Assembly (NCBI RefSeq): GCF_036884655.1
Contig: NC_088327.1
Coordinates: 13,146,001 to 13,210,000 of the forward strand
Reading direction: 5' to 3'
Length of the DNA: 64,000 nucleotides
Source: Musa acuminata AAA Group
Lineage: Eukaryota; Streptophyta; Magnoliopsida; Zingiberales; Musaceae
The notes under the pieces are model-generated. The model worked only from the letters and a program-made list of their open reading frames with translations, was not told where the DNA came from and did not search any database. Shown in pieces: positions 49,692-63,261 of this stretch (positions are counted from its first letter, which is position 1; each line of letters starts with the position of its first letter). Made by a program: the position numbers and the translations under genes.

Positions 49692-52232
49692 GCTTGGTCT
49701 TCTACTTCGGCTTTGCCGTTTCCAATAAATAGGAACAGAGTAGCTGATGACAGTTGAATGGAATACATCGTGAATTCAATCCACAAGATGATATCACAAG
49801 TATTTGACTACGACAACGGAATCGTGTTAGTCAAACAGTTTGCTTTTCTTCTTCTTCCTTCTCGAACTCTCAATCCAAACTATTTCTGTATCTGCATGGT
49901 TGACTAAATGAATTCCTGATCCTTATTCGACTTGTCCAAATTACGCATAAACTATGGCACATGGGAGAAGAATTCGCCGATTTTTTGAGACTTTCTCCGT
50001 AGAAAAGTTATTTTAGAACTGAATACTTGGTCAGATCTAAAGAAATGGAGGAAGATTTTGCCACGGAGTTGACTTCTCGTCTTCCTTGATGACCAGGGCT
50101 GTAAGGGCCTGGCAGGCAGATTACTACTTTGTTCTTCTTGACATGTGGTTCATATCATTGTCGATCCAGCCAGTAGGCATTTGAATCAATTCTAAAGCTC
50201 TGGTCAAACCTAATCATAGAAAATGAGAAGAAAATTAACGAGCATTTGGCAATCCGATCCTCCAATTTCATGAGGCAGTCTAAGCAGCCATTCAGCCTCT
50301 GATAGTGTTGCCTTAGATCAAGATTTTACATATCGGTTTCGGTAATCTCATTGGCAACATCAGTCCAATACGATATTGAGATCCCGAGATGTCTTCAGAG
50401 GTATTAAGCTTTCTTTTCCGGATGATATGTAAGACTTGTACAACAATGATTGCTTATGTGTGAGGTTCAGCAATGATTGCATATGAACTGGCAGTGAATC
50501 GAGACAGTGAGGCAGTGGGCTTTGTTGAAGCCAGCAAGCACCTTCGGATGCTCTCCCTGCTGCTCCAAGATGGACTTCTGCAAGGCATCCAAGATGGATA
50601 GTTCATAGAGTTTCAGAATATTACTAGTTGAGGATGAGGGGAGAATACGTATCTTAGAAGACTGTGAAGGGACCAGACAAGAATGACATGGCCATGTGAA
50701 ACAAAGTACAGATTCGGTGTATTCAATCACCATGGAGATGATGAGTTGAAGCAATAAAGATGATAAGAGAATCCAAGCACACAGAAAGGAACATACTTTT
50801 AGCTTGCAGGTTTCTGTGGAAGGAAGCCATGGAGTGGATCATCAGTTCTGAGAGTTAAGAACACATCGGATCAGGAACAAGCTTTGGAATTAATTCTATT
50901 TGATGCCTAAATTTTAGTATATAGACTGATTAATTCACAAAAAAAAAAAAAAAAACTAATGCTGTGCTCGATTGATTTGCAATCAACTCCTCTTTTTTCT
51001 TCTGCTATGTGATATATGACTCTTTCAAATTGCTTATCAGCAGCTTTTGCAGGAAATAATGAAGAAGAGTGGGGTCTCTCCATCCATCAATGTCAGAACA
51101 GATCAGACACAACAGAAACCTGTGGGGATTCTTTGTATTCTTCCACTGAAGTAGCCAAGAAATCCAGTCTTTGCCTTCTCAATGAATCAACAGTAAAGGG
51201 TGTTTTGGTATCATGCTATTGTTCACATATATAATTGTATTTGTTTCAAATACATATAATTTAAACTGGTGTTTTGGTATCCAAAACGGAGATAAAATTT
51301 CCACTATATGATCTTATCAGGTTCGTCTTCACGCTCGTTAAAGAAAGCTGGCATTGGCGGGGAGAAAGAGGATACAATAATTTTATCGCCGTAATATAAA
51401 AAGCTTCCTCGTCTTGGCTTCCAGCTGGTAATACCTCCAAACGCGGCTTCCGGAACTGCTACCTGCATCTCGCGCTCTCCAAAACTAGTACACTGGGGCG
51501 CTGTTGAAGCCCTCCTTCCAATCCAGGGCGAGGAGGAGCCGAAGGATCTGCAAAGGCGGGTTCTTTCTTTTTCTTCCTCCTCTTCCTCGGAGTGGCTTGT
51601 TCTTGCGGCGGCGTGGTTTTTACATTGTGAGATTTGGCTTTTTTTAGATCCGGAATATGCACCGACTGGTCTTTGGAGAGAGGACCTTTTAGAAAGGTTG
51701 GATCTTGATGAGTTCCGGGGGGGCAGAAACTAGAAATTTTGGGGGAATCTCCCTCATTTTCTTGCTGGAACTGAAATCAAACCGTACGGTGTGGACTTGA
51801 TCTTTTCGTGACGATTTTCTACGTAAGAGATCGATTTTTGACGAGTTTTTATTTTCTGGCTAAAGTTAGTTGTAGGTTTTGGGCGATTCGCTGTTGCTGC
51901 TACAAGTAGGTGTTGAAATCTTTTTGGAACGTGGTGACCTTTAAGCGGACATAGATCTTGAGCATTCAGACTGGTGTAGTCACTTGGTCTCACGTTGGAG
52001 CAGAGCATTTCCATTGCAGCACCATAAGATTTGGGATGATGATCTCTGATGGGGTGAATTGGTTTAGAGCTTCGCTGATTCTGGTTGTGGGTGTGCGAAG
52101 AAATGCTGTTGCATTCATGGAGATATGAAGCTCTGTTGAGTTCGCCAGCCTTCGAGAAAGACTCCTGATGGAAATGGCGTTGCTGATGCTCTTCTGAGCA
52201 TTCTTGGTAGAGACCGGAGTTGGTTTGTTGTC
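49692..52232. other. Shared upstream region of two divergent genes
   Basis: About 2.5 kb between the SERK-like gene (minus) and PERK (plus). From about 51300 it is probably PERK promoter and leader. There is no recognised gene. A 95-codon minus ORF at 50467-50754 has no family resemblance that I know. Confidence 0.4.
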
Positions 52233-55200
52233 ATGATGGTGCATTGGAAGAAAGAGATGGCGTCTTTCCACTATGCGTCGCCGCCGCCGCCGCCACCGGA
52301 TGTCATTCCACCACCACAAACTCAGCCCAGTAGGTATTGCAGCCCATCGCCGACTTGGACCCCGTCGCCTTCTTCCATTGCCGATCCCCCTTCATCCCCT
52401 CCCCTGCCGCCACCTCTTCCAACTGCACCACCGCCAGCTTCCGAGCCACCAAGTGCTCCACTTGATGCCTTTTCTCCACCACCAAAAGCCTTGTCGCCGC
52501 CACCACCGGAATCCCATCCTCCTCCTCCTCCTCCGTTGTCATCACCTCCACCGCCAGTGCTGCCATTGTCACCTTCACCAGCTGTTATGCCTCCAATATT
52601 ACCGATCTACTATCAATCGCCACCACCACCACCATCGCATGTACCACCTTTGACTTCATTGGCACCTCCACCTAAAGTGCTCCCACCTTCTCCTTTTCCA
52701 TCTATTAGCAATTATACTCCACCTTTATCTTCTCCTGTGCCTCATGGAAACCTGCCATCACTACCTTCAGCTACTCCAGTTAAGCCCAACACCACAAAGT
52801 CATCCAATCCCACAAAAAATGCAGGTTCCATAAAACGTAGCAGCCACTTCCCGAGAGGCACCATAAGTACTGCTGAATCTGTTGCAACATTTGCTGTTGT
52901 AGCAGGTCTTGTGATGCTTACTTTTGTTGGAGCAGCTGTGTGGCTTGTGAAGAAGCGAAAGAAGCCAGTTGAACCTCTTCGACATGGTGGAAATCTTGCT
53001 ATGGCTTCAACAGTATCTTCACATATGTCAGGTAAGGCCTGAAGTTTCCATTTTATTGACTCAAATATGAGCATGTGTAAGGGAAAACATGTTATTTGCG
53101 ACTTCAACATTAGATAATCACAAGTTACAAATCTTATGTAACTACAAGAAAATGTCCAATTCCATCCTGGGATCAGCTGTTAGACTAATCAGGTTTTGTC
53201 TTTCCTTGTTAGAGTTATCCCGTTCAAGATCTTCATTAAATCCTCTTGTAAGACATGGGTCTGGAGTGAGTTATGGCTTCCCTTACTCAGCACTGGAACC
53301 AGGGTTAGGTCACGCAAAATTGTGGTTTACATTGGAGGAGCTATCACTCATTACAAACGACTTTTCAACTCAGAATCTGTTAGGTAGAGGTGGATCTTGT
53401 TGTGTATATAAAGGACTCTTACTGGACGGAAGGGAAGTGGCCGTGAAGCAGCTCAAAGTTGATGGTGCACAAGGAGAGCGTGAATTCAAAGCAGAAGTTG
53501 AAATTATTAGTCGTGTACACCATCGCCACCTGGTTTCACTTGTAGGATACTGTATATCAGAGAACCAGAGATTGCTTGTCTATGACTATGTGCCCAATAG
53601 AACTCTTTATCATCATCTTCATGGTAAGAAATAATCTCTCTCCTATCAGCTACTCATTTTTACAGCCTTACAATAAGTTGCACAAACATCTAGAATCTCC
53701 CCATCAAATTGCATATGCAGTGAGCATTCTTAGATGGAGTTGCTTTTGCAGGGAAAGGAAGGCCAGTAATGGAATGGACAATAAGGGTTAAGGTTGCTGC
53801 TGGTGCAGCTCGTGGAATAGCATACCTTCATGAAGATTGTAATTTCTCATCCCCTTTCTTGTTGCATAGTACAATTTCTCCTTGAAGAATATGCACTAAC
53901 ATAGCAATTTGGGTCAATTTAATTTTTTCTGTCAGGTCACCCTCGGATAATCCACAGAGATATAAAGTCCTCAAATATTCTTTTAGATTACAACTTTGAA
54001 GCTCAGGTTATCCATGACTTGCTTGCTCTGAACATATAGTGTTGCTAATGTTGCTTAAATGTTTTTGTCAAGCTTGTAACTGATTTGTTCTGGTGTATTA
54101 GGTTTCTGATTTTGGTCTTGCAAAGTCAGCTATGGATACTAACACACACGTGACCACACGTGTAATGGGAACATTTGGGTAGGTGAACATTATGAAACTT
54201 GGATACCTTGTTAACCTATAGACTAGAAGCTCCACTAACACTTGCAGAATTGATGATGTGTTGTTCTTGCAGATACCTAGCTCCAGAGTATGTGAGAAGT
54301 GGAAAGTTAACTGCTAAATCTGATGTGTATTCTTTTGGTGTGGTTCTTTTAGAACTTGTTACAGGACGGAAGCCTGTTGATACATCTCAACCTTTGGGAG
54401 ATGAGAGTCTTGTTGAATGGGTAAACTCTATATCTGCAACATTTCACAATTTTTTGTAGTATCAAGTGCACATTAGCAGTTAGAATACTGCGGCATTCAG
54501 TTTGGGAAAGAAACATTCATTATTTCTAAAGCCAGGGCTCTCTTTTCTCTTTGTATGTAATACTACCTAATATATTTCTTGCACAAATTTGTTTTTACAT
54601 TTGCAAGAAGTTGTCTTGGTATCTTTGCTGCTTAATAGGACGAGATTTCTCCTCATGTTATACTAGTGCAGGATAATTGTAATCGATGGTTTTCTCTTTG
54701 TCGTCTTGTTTTTTATCTTCTTCTAATCCTGAAGTATAGCATTTCCTTATTAGCAGTCTTCTACAGAATCTCCACATCTTGTTATCCACCTCTGTTCCAC
54801 TTCGGCTGATCATGTTCCTTTGCATATTGGAACATGCAGCTCTTGCAGTGTTATTAGTTTTCTCAGCTTTCGTTCATTCATAGGCGAGACATAATTATTA
54901 ATGTTTTGTCTTAATGTATCCTTGCCTAAGTTACAGGGATATAAAAAATGTTGCATACTAAAGTGGTTCACATTCATTTTTTGAGAAGTGTCACCTGCTT
55001 TTGGTGTTGTGGTTGGAGCTGTTTCTCACATTTATATGGAATGAAGAGGAAGAACATGTGAGTTTTCCTAGTGGGTCCAAGTCAAAATGAAAATGGAAAG
55101 AACTTTTGTCTGCAGGCTGAGCCATGATCCACGTACTGTTTGGTTGTGGATGACCACGAGAGGATGACACTTAGGAGTATAATACGGTAGACTGTCAACC

Positions 55201-56432
55201 TCAGGTGTTGTAATGACAGTGGAAAAAGATACAAATTACATTTGGCACACTACATTTCAGGAGATGTAGGAATAAAGTAGGATTCGATAGTGACTATGAG
55301 CAGGTATGAAGTGGTTGAGAGCTTCTTCTGTTCAATTTGCTTCCTCATCAGCACATTGAAAACATGTTGAGAGCCTACGTTTCAGACTAGAAGGATAGAT
55401 ATCAAATCTTGTCTACATGTTTCACTAAGAATTTTAGGAGATTGTGATGTTATTTTGTGAGAGTTCCCTTCTATGTTTTTTCTATTTGTAATGATCATTG
55501 CAGTATTGGCCTAAACTGCTCATGTGGGCTATAAGGAACCATAAGGTGAAGTTTTGTGATGTTTTATTCATATAGAGATTTTGCATTCATGTGGTTCATA
55601 TCTATATATCAACAGTCTGAATTCTGTTTATCATATCTATAACATATGGATCTTATGCTACTAACATGTGATCTTTCTGCCTACATCAAGGGCAGCTGCA
55701 CATCGTTGTAGAAACTATTACCGTGTTAAACCAATCTTTTCCAATCTTCTTTTAGAATTCTATGTTTTGCTGTTGTGCAGCCTGAGATTTTGCATTGAAA
55801 TGATCTTTAAAACATTTTCAAGATTCTCAATTCAACTGCTATCTTATCTCAGGCTCGACCATTGCTTATTCAAGCACTTGAAAACGAAGATCTTGGAGAT
55901 CTGCCAGATCCTAGGCTCGATGGAAACTATAACAAAGATGAGATGTTTCGTATGATCGAAGTCGCAGCTGCATGCACTCGTCATTCATCAGATATGAGGC
56001 CTCGAATGGGTCAGGTAAGGTCTGATTAGTATAGACAAATAAACTGAGATTGCAGAGATTGTCGCCAAGATAAATAATTGATACACCTATTCTCCAGACA
56101 ACCTAATTTGACATCCTGCCACTGACAGGTTGTGCCACTATATGTGGTTTTCCGGTCAGTGAAGATTGTCGTACAGCGAACATATGAAATACGAAAAATA
56201 CTTATCTCTGCGCTAGAAGAAAAACTGCATACTGATATTTTCTGTAAATTGTGAATGATTTTAGGTGGCCAGAGCTCTCGATGGTCTATCCGATTTAGAT
56301 ATAAACAATGGCATCCAGCCAGGCCATAGTGAAACCTTTAATTCATCTCCACAGTCTGAAGAAATCAGAATATTTCAGAGGATGGGATTCGCCAGCAAGG
56401 ATTACAGTGGTGATTGCAGTCGAACTAGCTAA
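52233..56432 (+). CDS. PERK-type proline-rich extensin-like receptor kinase
   Basis: Predicted plasma-membrane receptor kinase with a cell-wall-facing proline-rich domain. Eight exons: 52233-53031, 53213-53623, 53752-53838, 53936-54006, 54102-54178, 54273-54420, 55853-56014 and 56265-56432, giving 640 aa. Residues 1-200 are rich in SPPPP-like extensin motifs; membrane helix about 218-239 followed by KKRKKP; kinase domain from about 315. Key residues are present: Lys345 (VAVKQ), Asp441 in [11 protein letters not shown] at 459-461 and APE at 485-487. The glycine loop is unusual: GRGGSCCV where PERKs normally have GxGGFGxV, so the third Gly is Cys329. The start may be 52233 or the in-frame ATG at 52257 (MASFHYAS). 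The exon 2 acceptor at 53212 is the least certain junction. Intron 6 is 1.4 kb. Arabidopsis PERKs act in cell expansion and wound or wall signalling. Confidence 0.9.
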
Positions 56433-57377
56433 ACGATTGTTCCCTTTCAATCATTTTCTGTATCAATTTTGTTGTAATTAGATCCAAAACATAATTGTAA
56501 AAGTATATATAGTCTCAACCCATTTTTTTTGTTTCATTGAATAAATCCTACATCTTTGTCCTCCTAAACTGCAGGTGGTTCTTTGCATCTGTTGAGACTG
56601 TCTTTGTAAAGTCTTCTTAGCAGCAAATTTGCTGTATGCTACACTGACACCAATGTTTGGTGTCAGATGGTTTAAAAGATTTTTTGCTTCATTGAGCCAT
56701 TAAATTCTCTACTTGTTAGCTGCCCTGTTCTACATTTGACTTTTTCTGAAATGATCACTGGATACTCTATTAATCTGTAGTAGCAACATTTCTTCCATTG
56801 GTGGTTGTATTGCAGACATGTCTAACTGAAATGGCATTAAGAACTCCATAAGTTGCATGGTTTTCTGTTATCATCTGTAAATCTCCATTCAAGAAAAATG
56901 ATGCTGGATCTGAGGAGGGTTGTGTAGGACCTTATCCCCATGTTCATCTTTCAATCTCATATATAACTTGTTGGCAAGCTGCAGCAAACATGTAAAGGAT
57001 TTCAAGTGTTTAGGTACTTGAATTTGAATATGAACTCAACTCGGGTGCCTCTTTTTCGAATCGAATCCGTTCACGCCCGATCCGATTAATTGCTGCGACT
57101 TCCATGTTTTGGGTCAAAATTTTGATCCAATCGGGTTGGATCCGATCCACTGAGTCACAAATTCGATCCATTACCAGTTCTAATCGGATCTGATCCGTAC
57201 CCCCGAATAAGATCCGCGACTGCGACGACAAGACCAAAGAGAAGCATCGAATCATTCATCTTCTGTCCTCATCGAAGCCGTCCTCGCCTTCCGTCGATCG
57301 CGTCACGCGCATTCCTACCTTATCGAGAAGGGAGAGAGAGGGAGAGAGGGAGGATTTCGGTCTGTGGCTGGCCGACT
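56433..57377. other. Intergenic between PERK and TMEM33 homologue
   Basis: PERK 3' flank, then a stretch rich in GATCCGAT-like words (57050-57210), then GC-richer promoter/leader with a GA-rich run just before the TMEM33 start codon. No gene seen. Confidence 0.5.
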
Positions 57378-60300
57378 ATGGGAGAGGAGGAGAGGGATCC
57401 ACAGCGGCTGAAGAGGATCGCGGCGGCGGCGTACGACTACGACAACGATCCCCGATGGGCGGAGTACTACTCCAACATCCTGATCCCGCCTCACATGGCC
57501 GCCCGATCCGACGTCGTTGACCACTTCAAGCGCAAGTTCTACCAGCGCTTCATCGTAGGTTTCTTTCCTAGTCTAGTCGTTCGATTTGGTGACCCGCCTC
57601 TGTCTTCTGGTGTGGTCTATTAATGCCTAAGATGAGACAAAGATCGCGCGATCCGCGTTCTTGGTCTCGGTTGTGTCAGAAATATATTAGTGTGACAAAT
57701 TAGGGTTTCGATCATCTTCTTTTTTTTCTCCTGAACTATGTATGCAAAGAGTTGCATTTTTATTTTTAATATGGACGGATTCTGGTTAATTATTTGTTAT
57801 CTTATGAAACATTTCGTTTTACAACTTGTAGTAGTTTTCTTTTGATCATTAGCATTCGCTTTTTCTGAAGTGCAGCTTAGTTCTTTGTGCAGCTATTTCT
57901 TCCTGGTTCTTTTCCTGGGGAACTGAATTGGTACTCTGCTAATTTTCTTAGGAATTTGTGCTTTTGAAAGTCGATCATTAGCTTCTTTTCTTGCTCGAAC
58001 CCAGCAAGTTCCTATTTAGGGTTTACCTTCTTTTTTTTTTTTTGTCGTCTTCTAAGACGTTCAGTACTTGTTATTCTACCTCGAGCTTTCTGTGAATTTA
58101 TTGATTTTACTCAGATTTGATGTTGCTCAATTTTGGCTATTGTCATTAATAATGGATCATTTCATTCTCATGATCATATGGATCTGTTGGCTTTTCGATT
58201 TCAATGCTGCCTTCGTGGGGTTTTTGATAGAGATCAAGTTCCTGATAGCTATTTCGGCAGTTTATGCTCAGTCTTTTGGTCTCCATATGGAAGGAAGGAT
58301 GTGATTTTGTTGATGTGGTTTACAATTCATTTCTTTGATTGATTGAGGTGCGGATATATGCTCTGCCTCGTCCTTTCTTCCTCATTCATTTGATAGTTAA
58401 AACTCTTCCCTTTCTCTGCCCTATCCTTTTCTTTCTTGACAGCTAGCATAAACTCACACCACACTTACACATGCATACATGCACAGTCAACAATGGGGAG
58501 AGCCAGATAGAGATCTAGAAACCAAGAACGATGGATCACTCTCATAACACTTCATGCATGCACAGTCAGCACTGGGGAGAGCCAGCCAGATCTAGATGCC
58601 AAGAATAATGTTCCACATTCATGCCGCTTCCAATGTACCAACCTGCATAATTGGCATCCGGCCTTGACAACTCTTACCCTTCCATTTCCAAGCAACCTGC
58701 CCTCTTGGGACTAACGCTAGAAGCATGCATATGTCTCGTTGTGTGCCTATTCAGGTGATCCTTCAGTGTTCACTGCTTGTTGCACTTATACCTGTTCTAT
58801 GCCTCATCCTTCATTCTGAAATGTGATGTTTCAAGTTCTAACTATAAGAAATCGGTGGTTTGGATCGGATTTATGACCACTTTTTAATGGATTCCAAAAC
58901 TGGTTGGCATCTTGGTTGTCTGCTGGTTATTAACATAGTTTTTTTACTTTTTCTAAAGTTAGATTGGATATGAATTGACACATCCATTCTGAATCTGGTA
59001 TATTTACAGAGATAGTGCATACTGGTGTTATTGGGGATTAGAAAAACTAATTTTAGTCAAATGATTGAGTTTTCCACAATGGAACACTACTTGTATTAAT
59101 TGATGGTATTCTATAATCTGATATATCAAATCTATATTTGGTAATCTTGGCTTAACTAAAGCTACTTTTCAAGTACCCTGGTTTTGACGGCTTGTAGTTT
59201 CTTCCAAAAGCGGCTGATGTTTCTAGATGTTGCCAAAAAGGTCCTTCTACATTTTGCTTTTACATGTTCTGATATTATAATTAACTTCTAGGATCCTGAT
59301 CTTGTTGTGGAGACCATGTCTTCAACTAGTTCTTCTCAGTCATCAAGAGCATCAGACAGACCTTCATCGCAACCAACACAGTCTTCAAGAGCATCAGAGA
59401 GACCATCACAGTCAACTGCTCGAAATGTGAGGCCACAGAATTCAGGTGGATTGAAACTTAAAACCTTTCCATTGCTTATATTATAACTAATATGCTGCCA
59501 TAGAAGTTCAAAGTTTTTACAAAAGTACTTTAAGATTCCTTTTGGAAAAGAAGAACTATACCTTTGAACTTGACATTTTTTGCAGGGTCTGGTAGTGGTA
59601 GTACGGGAACAGCTGCGTCAGTGGGTGGGAATGCTAATCCTTTGAGGCTGGATCAACGATCTATACATTTTGCTGTCAATGCTTGGGTATGTAAAACATT
59701 TCCTCTCATGTTTCTTTATACATAAAATATAGTGTCCTAGTACTGTTCAATTGCCAGGAATAGGTAGGTTTGTTTCCAGTTTTTTATGCTTGATTGTATG
59801 TCTGTATGTCTAGAACTGATAGGTTGGGCCCTTGGAGCAAATATCTTGAGGGAATCTGATATTTATTACTTTGTTATTTATATCTTTGATTTTTGTAGTC
59901 GAATATATCATTGCTGTTTAATAACCTAACAAAGCTTGTTATTGATGATATCACCTCAAATAAATTAAAAAAAACAAGTTGAAAGAACCAGACTATGGAA
60001 TTGATCATTGAATCTAAAATTCAGTTGATCAGAGTTTCTCTGATATTAGGATGGCAAAATTTGTCCTATGTAAAAAAAAAGAAACGCACATTAGGGGTAC
60101 CAGATGATAGGCATACTGCCTATGATCTCCAGTTTCAATCATCAAAACTGGATGGTATGCCAATTTGGTAGTGTTACAAGGTGGTAACCCTGATTCAGGC
60201 TGGATTTGGCAAACTTGCCCTATTCAGGTCGCATATTTGGTTGGATCAACGTTTACCGGTCCGACCGGTTTCTATTTTCTTGCTTTCAACTACTGCAAAT

Positions 60301-63261
60301 TTTGTTCCTTTTTTTCCCTTAATATTATATTTCTGCTTTTGCTGCTCATATGTTCTTTAGGCGGTATTGGTCTGACTTTCCTATGTTTTATGATGTTTGG
60401 ACACTTAGGGATGCACCAATGTCCCAGCGTGTATTTCAGTCCGTGGGGCTCAACTGTATAATTTGAGAGATATTATATAGAAAATATGTACATTGACTTG
60501 CATGTCTGTAAAAATGCTTTTGAGACTATGCCATGGACACTGAAGGTATCTTCCATATAGGATGAAAACCTTGAGTTCTTTTACAGATTTCATGTTTATC
60601 ACAGAAGCTGGTAACAGCCATCTAATTCTGTAGAAATTCTTGGGGCTCTTAAAACAACTATCTTAATCTTTGTCCTGTACATTTGTTTGTCAAATTGTCC
60701 TTGCAGTCACTTGGTTTATATAAACGCAAATTTGTGCTTATCTGTGGAAATGCTGTTGCCACCATGGTGGGTGCACACATGTATCACAAATGTCTTAGTG
60801 TGTATGACTTAGTGCTTGTGCTTATTTGTATTTATATTTTTTCCCTTGAAGTTGCTTGCTGCATTTTTCTGCCCATCTTTTATAAACTGATGTATCTTAT
60901 ATTAGGTACTAGTGGTTGCTGTGCTTGGGATGCTTCCAGTTGCTTCAAGAAATCTTTCAAACAAGGCATATCGTTTGTCCTTGCTGGGTACTGCATGTTC
61001 CTCAGTTTATTCGGTGTACAGTCTCTATGGGGTGAGTTCTAGATAATAGTCATTGCAAATAAAGACTTACAGAGTTTTAAGTTAGTTGTATTGGTTAAGC
61101 ATGGTAATTTATACTTTATAATTGCAGATTTATCCTGTATTTTTTTTCTCTTCACAGAAACCAAGGGCATGGAACCTCCCTGCTATTCAAACATGGGTTC
61201 AGACCGTGGTTGGAGGGAAGGATTTTATCCATTTGATATATTGTATCATACTTGTTACACTGCAGCTACGTTTTAAGTGTGAGTTATTTTTTAATATGTT
61301 GTTGTTTTGGAACTTCCTAACCTCAAACCACTAATATTTGAGGCCTTGTTATATTGTGTTGTTGATTAGTATCCTGTGATGCCAATTTGTGCTGCAGTTG
61401 CTCTCATTCCTGTGTTTTGTTGGGCTCTTGACCATGTGGCCAGATTCCTAAGGTGTAATTTTGCACGCTCATCTTTATACAGGTAATTGAGCTTAACTTT
61501 CATGTAACAATTACTTACAGGCGACAATCTTAACAAATTTTGTACAGAAACAAAGTTAATATAACTATCCAATATAGAATTATATGTTCTGTAAATGATC
61601 CATCACTACTTCATGATTGCTGAGAGTAACTTTGTCATGTTCACCATTGGTTTTTTATTTTGTCATTTAGTTGTATAATTTAGTGTGAGACTGAACATTC
61701 AATGCCGGGTATTAAGGGCATCACTGAACATGGATTATATTTGTACTGGATGGAAGCTCATGTCATGTCTGTATCCTGTTCATAAGAGATGTATATTAGT
61801 TGATATAGGGGGCTCACAAGCTCATCAGTATACTTCCATCAGATAGTATTAGGGACAATCTTCCTTATTGTGTGGTTAAGTATCTGCTCTATGCAAAGCT
61901 CTAGTATAAACTTAGTTTTCAATTAGATAATATATATGCCAAGCATATTTTGGTATGTCTGGGCATTATTAATGATGTCAGTCCAAAGGATAAGTATCTT
62001 AAGGGATTCTCCTGTTGTAGAGCAATACCGAAGGTGTTTTGGCTGTGACATCTCCAGTGGCTTGGTTATTTTTAAGCTTTGTCCGGAGCTATTTTCTTGG
62101 TATGTAGTGGGTGTCTATTGAATGAGCTTGTAGTTTTATCAAAGTTTATAATGTGGTGGTGCAAATTTTTGTTATTCTTGTGCGTCATTCTGATTCTGAC
62201 ATGCCATATTTACTTAAAATTTGTTTCAAAATTCGTCATTATTGATCACAAGTCTGGTAATTTGATTCGTCGTTATGATCTTTATATCAGATACAAAATA
62301 ATGTGCATCTTTTATTGTTTGATTAAGATTTGTGAGGTGCTTTACTTGCTTCTTGAGAACGAATGATAAAGAGTAATCAACTAAAGTAATGGTTACACAT
62401 TTGATGCACAGGAAATACATGGAGGAACCTTGTTTGTGGGTAGAGGCAAAAGGAACGACATTGAATATTCTCAGTTCGAATGCCGAGATTGGAATGGGCT
62501 TTCTTCTAATCATATCTCTATTCTCGTCAGTCAATCTACATCATTCTGTTGTTTCCGTTTTTCATCTTCTCAAATTCTGATCTTTAGAATTTCTAATTTT
62601 GCTGATGCAGGTGGCAGCGCAACATAATACAGACATTCATATACTGGCAGGTTAGTTCTGTTGGCTATGAACACACACGACCAATATCACATTTATATTT
62701 AGTCATTACCTGGAGGTAGCTCAAATGCTAACACCTTTACACGTTAAACAAGCGAGACCTCTTTTAGAACTGTGATCAATTTTCCTAAGGAAAATGCTAT
62801 GGACAGGTGAGCAACTGCCATATCTTAGTATCAATTGCTGTGATTGTTTGTTTCATTGGTACATCTTTCCAATGTGGGTTGTATTCAAGCATCCAGAAAA
62901 AGAGGAGTCTCTACTGATACTAGGGAAGGAAATAGATATTTACTTAATCCATTTTCACCTTCAACCAACTCTTGCAGAGAATTAAATAAGAAACTTTACA
63001 TCCCTGTTCTCCTTGACATCTGTCTTCCGAGTATAAGTCATTTAAATTTTGTAGATTATTGTCATTGTTGTTGACTAATTCTCTGCTCCTCCTTGATGGT
63101 TGATGCAGCTGCTGAAGGTGATGTACCATGTTCCAGTAACTGCTGGTTATCACCAGAGCGCATGGGCCAGGATCGGTCGTACTGTGAATCCGTATATCTA
63201 CCGCTATGCTCCTTTCCTAAACAGCCCGATCTCCGCTGTCCAGAGATGGTGGTTTAGGTAA
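57378..63261 (+). CDS. TMEM33/POM33 family membrane protein
   Basis: Homologue of the TMEM33/Pom33/Per33 family of ER and nuclear-envelope membrane proteins, which in yeast help nuclear pore assembly and in animals shape the tubular ER. Ten exons: 57378-57554, 59292-59445, 59586-59686, 60707-60766, 60906-61031, 61158-61278, 61398-61482, 62412-62525, 62611-62650 and 63109-63261. The frame is continuous and gives 376 aa. Residues 1-59 are a charged domain (YDNDPRWAEYYSNILIPPHM); about 60-125 is a Ser/Gly-rich linker with a repeated QSSRAS(D/E)RPS; membrane segments follow from about 135 (VLVVAVLGMLPVASRNL, FIHLIYCIILVTLQL, FALIPVFCWALDHVARFLR, GFLLIISLFSWQRNIIQTF). The C-terminus ends SAVQRWWFR. 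The family call rests on alignment from memory of the C-terminal half with TMEM33. The exon 7 acceptor (61397) was chosen because another AG at 61369 breaks the frame. The N-terminal part has no equivalent in animal TMEM33 that I recall. Confidence 0.78.
58470..58630. repeat. 79-bp tandem duplication in intron 1 of the TMEM33 homologue
   Basis: ATGCACAGTCA(A/G)CA(A/C)TGGGG, GAGAGCCAG, GATCTAGA and CCAAGAA occur at 58479 and again 79 bp later, in the same order. The copies are diverged. Confidence 0.7.

Noticed and set aside
49474..49757. ORFs coding for Ser-Leu or Arg-Glu repeats
   Set aside because: Translations of the GA/CT microsatellites around SERK-like exon 1.
50467..50754. 95-codon minus ORF between SERK-like and PERK genes
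   Set aside because: No family match and no splice partners.
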